Shown one piece after another: positions 62,606 to 64,000 of a stretch of 64,000 bases of DNA (the first letter of the stretch is position 1; each line of letters begins with the position of its first letter). Position numbers and translations under genes: made by a program. Below the pieces are notes generated by a model. It searched no databases and had not been told where the DNA came from. It was given only the letters and a program-made list of their open reading frames with translations. Source of the stretch: Montifringilla adamsi (taxonomy: Eukaryota; Chordata; Aves; Passeriformes; Passeridae); NCBI GenBank assembly GCA_017590115.1, contig JAGGNK010007071.1, positions 63,154 through 127,153 on the forward strand, in the 5' to 3' direction.

Positions 62606-63624
62606 TAGAAGTTGTTTTTCAGAGTCTGTGAAAACTCATTTTCAAAAGGTGTAAAGTGCAAAGAAGACATGGACTGGATACCTCAGAGAAAGGAGGAAAA
62701 GTTTTTTTTTAAGTCAGGGGCTTCTGGGTATTGGTTTGAGGAACTTGGTAGTTCTCAGCTCTGGCCATGCACCAGTGTCTCTGGTGTCACTGCCAATGTG
62801 GGTAGTCTTTCCCAGAGTAATTTTTTTCTCTTATATGTATTGTGAGACACCTACACTCAGCAAAATAATGAGATGCAGCATTCCCCAGCTATCATAATGA
62901 TAGTTTTTTACAGAGGTTTTAAAAAGAGATATCCTTGTTTGCCAGTGGAAACTGAAGAAAAGAAGTTCAAATAATCCCTCCCCTTGTCCATGCAGTGAAT
63001 TCTTACTGCAGAGAAAACTGTTCTGTGTCCCAGCTGAGATGAAGGATCTCTCCAGTTTAAAGGCAGTTAAATGAGAAATTGCCATTAATTAAACCAAAAC
63101 TAGGGACAACACTAAGCAATAGTCATGGCAGAAAGAAGCTGCTACTGAGAAAATAATACCTCCAGTGAGTAAAACACAATTAGAAAAAAAAAAAAAACCC
63201 AACACTGAAATGAGAGTTTGGTCATAACCTCTCTATTGCCTAATCCATCAAATATTCCCAGATAGCTGATACTCCATTTTTTTCTTTAAACCTTAAAAAA
63301 GTCAGTGTGCTACAGAGCAGATGGCAAATGCTACTCCATTATCTTTTCTCATACATAGTGGGATATTTTGGCCATGCTTTAGCTTACAGGACTTGGCAGA
63401 CCACCAGGGGAAAAAAAAATCACCTTAACACTAAGGCTTTCATTTTTTACCATTGGTTTCACAAGATCAGAATATTCAGACTAGGTTATCAGAAAATTGT
63501 TTGACAGAGAAAAGGAGACAAATCCACAGGCATCCAAGAAAAGGTATTCAGCTCAAAACTAGGTGAATGAAAAATGCAGAAGACCTGTTATATTGTGTAA
63601 TCATTTGGGTGACGCTGAATTTTT

Positions 63625-63885
63625 CCAACTACCTCCAGGAAAGTTGTAGAGAAGGCAGAGCCAGACTCACCCCACCTGGGGGAAAGGAGACCTCTGGTCA
63701 CTATGAAAGTGGTCAAACACCAGCACAGGAGCCCAGAGAGCTTGTAAGTTTCCAGCCTTGCAGGTATTTGAACCCAGCATCCCAAAGCAACCTGAATCAG
63801 ATGGTCCTGCTCCAAAAGGCACATTTGGACCACAAAAGGGAGAAGCAGGTCCTCTCCAACCTGCAAAGCTTGACTGATTCCACCT
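63625..63885 (+). mobile_element. CR1 LINE fragment with internal deletion
   Basis: 'GAGAAGGCAGAGCCAGACTC' matches an inner part of the CR1 3' region. 'AAAGTGGTCAAACACCAGCA', 'CCCAGAGAGCTTGTAAG', 'GAATCAGATGGTCCTGCTCC' and 'GGTCCTCTCCAACCTGC' match the terminal part. Between about 63665 and 63700 the expected consensus is largely missing. Confidence 0.65.
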
Positions 63886-64000
63886 CTTACATTCAATTAA
63901 TACATGCATCCATCAGTCCATAATGGAGTAAAATTCTATAATTTCCTCCTTTTTTTAAATCACAACACTCATTTTAAGCACAGGAATTTTGCCTTAGCAA

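Larger units (their letters stand above)
61113..64000. other. Unassigned sequence around the last CR1 fragments
   Basis: Apart from the CR1 pieces at 62351 and 63625 there are only short A runs. Confidence 0.55.

Overview
The window looks like songbird-type (passerine) nuclear DNA: about 64 kb of AT-rich, gene-poor intergenic or intronic sequence. Three things point there. Many short 3'-end fragments of the avian CR1 LINE occur on both strands. There are two solo-LTR-like copies of an avian ERVL-type LTR. The one recognisable gene belongs to the multicopy 'E3 ubiquitin-protein ligase Topors-like' RING family that I know mainly from passerine annotations. The species call is inference; bird is much safer than passerine.

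Layout. 1-2.8 kb: unassigned sequence with A-rich and C16 tracts. 2.81-3.38 kb: minus-strand ERVL-type LTR. About 4.1-7.2 kb, perhaps to 8.1 kb: plus-strand remains of a class I (gamma-like) endogenous retrovirus. In order it shows a zinc-knuckle trace, a protease trace, three reverse-transcriptase boxes, an integrase block and an env transmembrane-subunit trace. All are broken by stops and frameshifts, key residues are changed, and most of gag, RNase H and the env surface subunit are missing. 8.3-33.8 kb: unassigned DNA with scattered CR1 fragments and homopolymers. 33.84-35.5 kb: a locally GC-rich block with the Topors-like gene, which has a C3HC4 RING, a helical middle region, a Ser-rich/acidic tail and an AATAAA signal. 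It carries one apparent frameshift between the RING and the rest. 35.5-56.5 kb: unassigned DNA with CR1 pieces, microsatellites, a 42-base assembly gap between A runs and two speculative splice-bounded exons. 56.49-57.03 kb: plus-strand ERVL-type LTR. 57-64 kb: unassigned DNA with three more CR1 fragments.

No multi-gene pathway is visible. The only candidate for cellular function is the RING gene. The other supported features are transposable-element remains, simple repeats and a few weak regulatory or exon candidates. Boundaries of repeats are by-eye estimates, usually good to about 5-30 bases.
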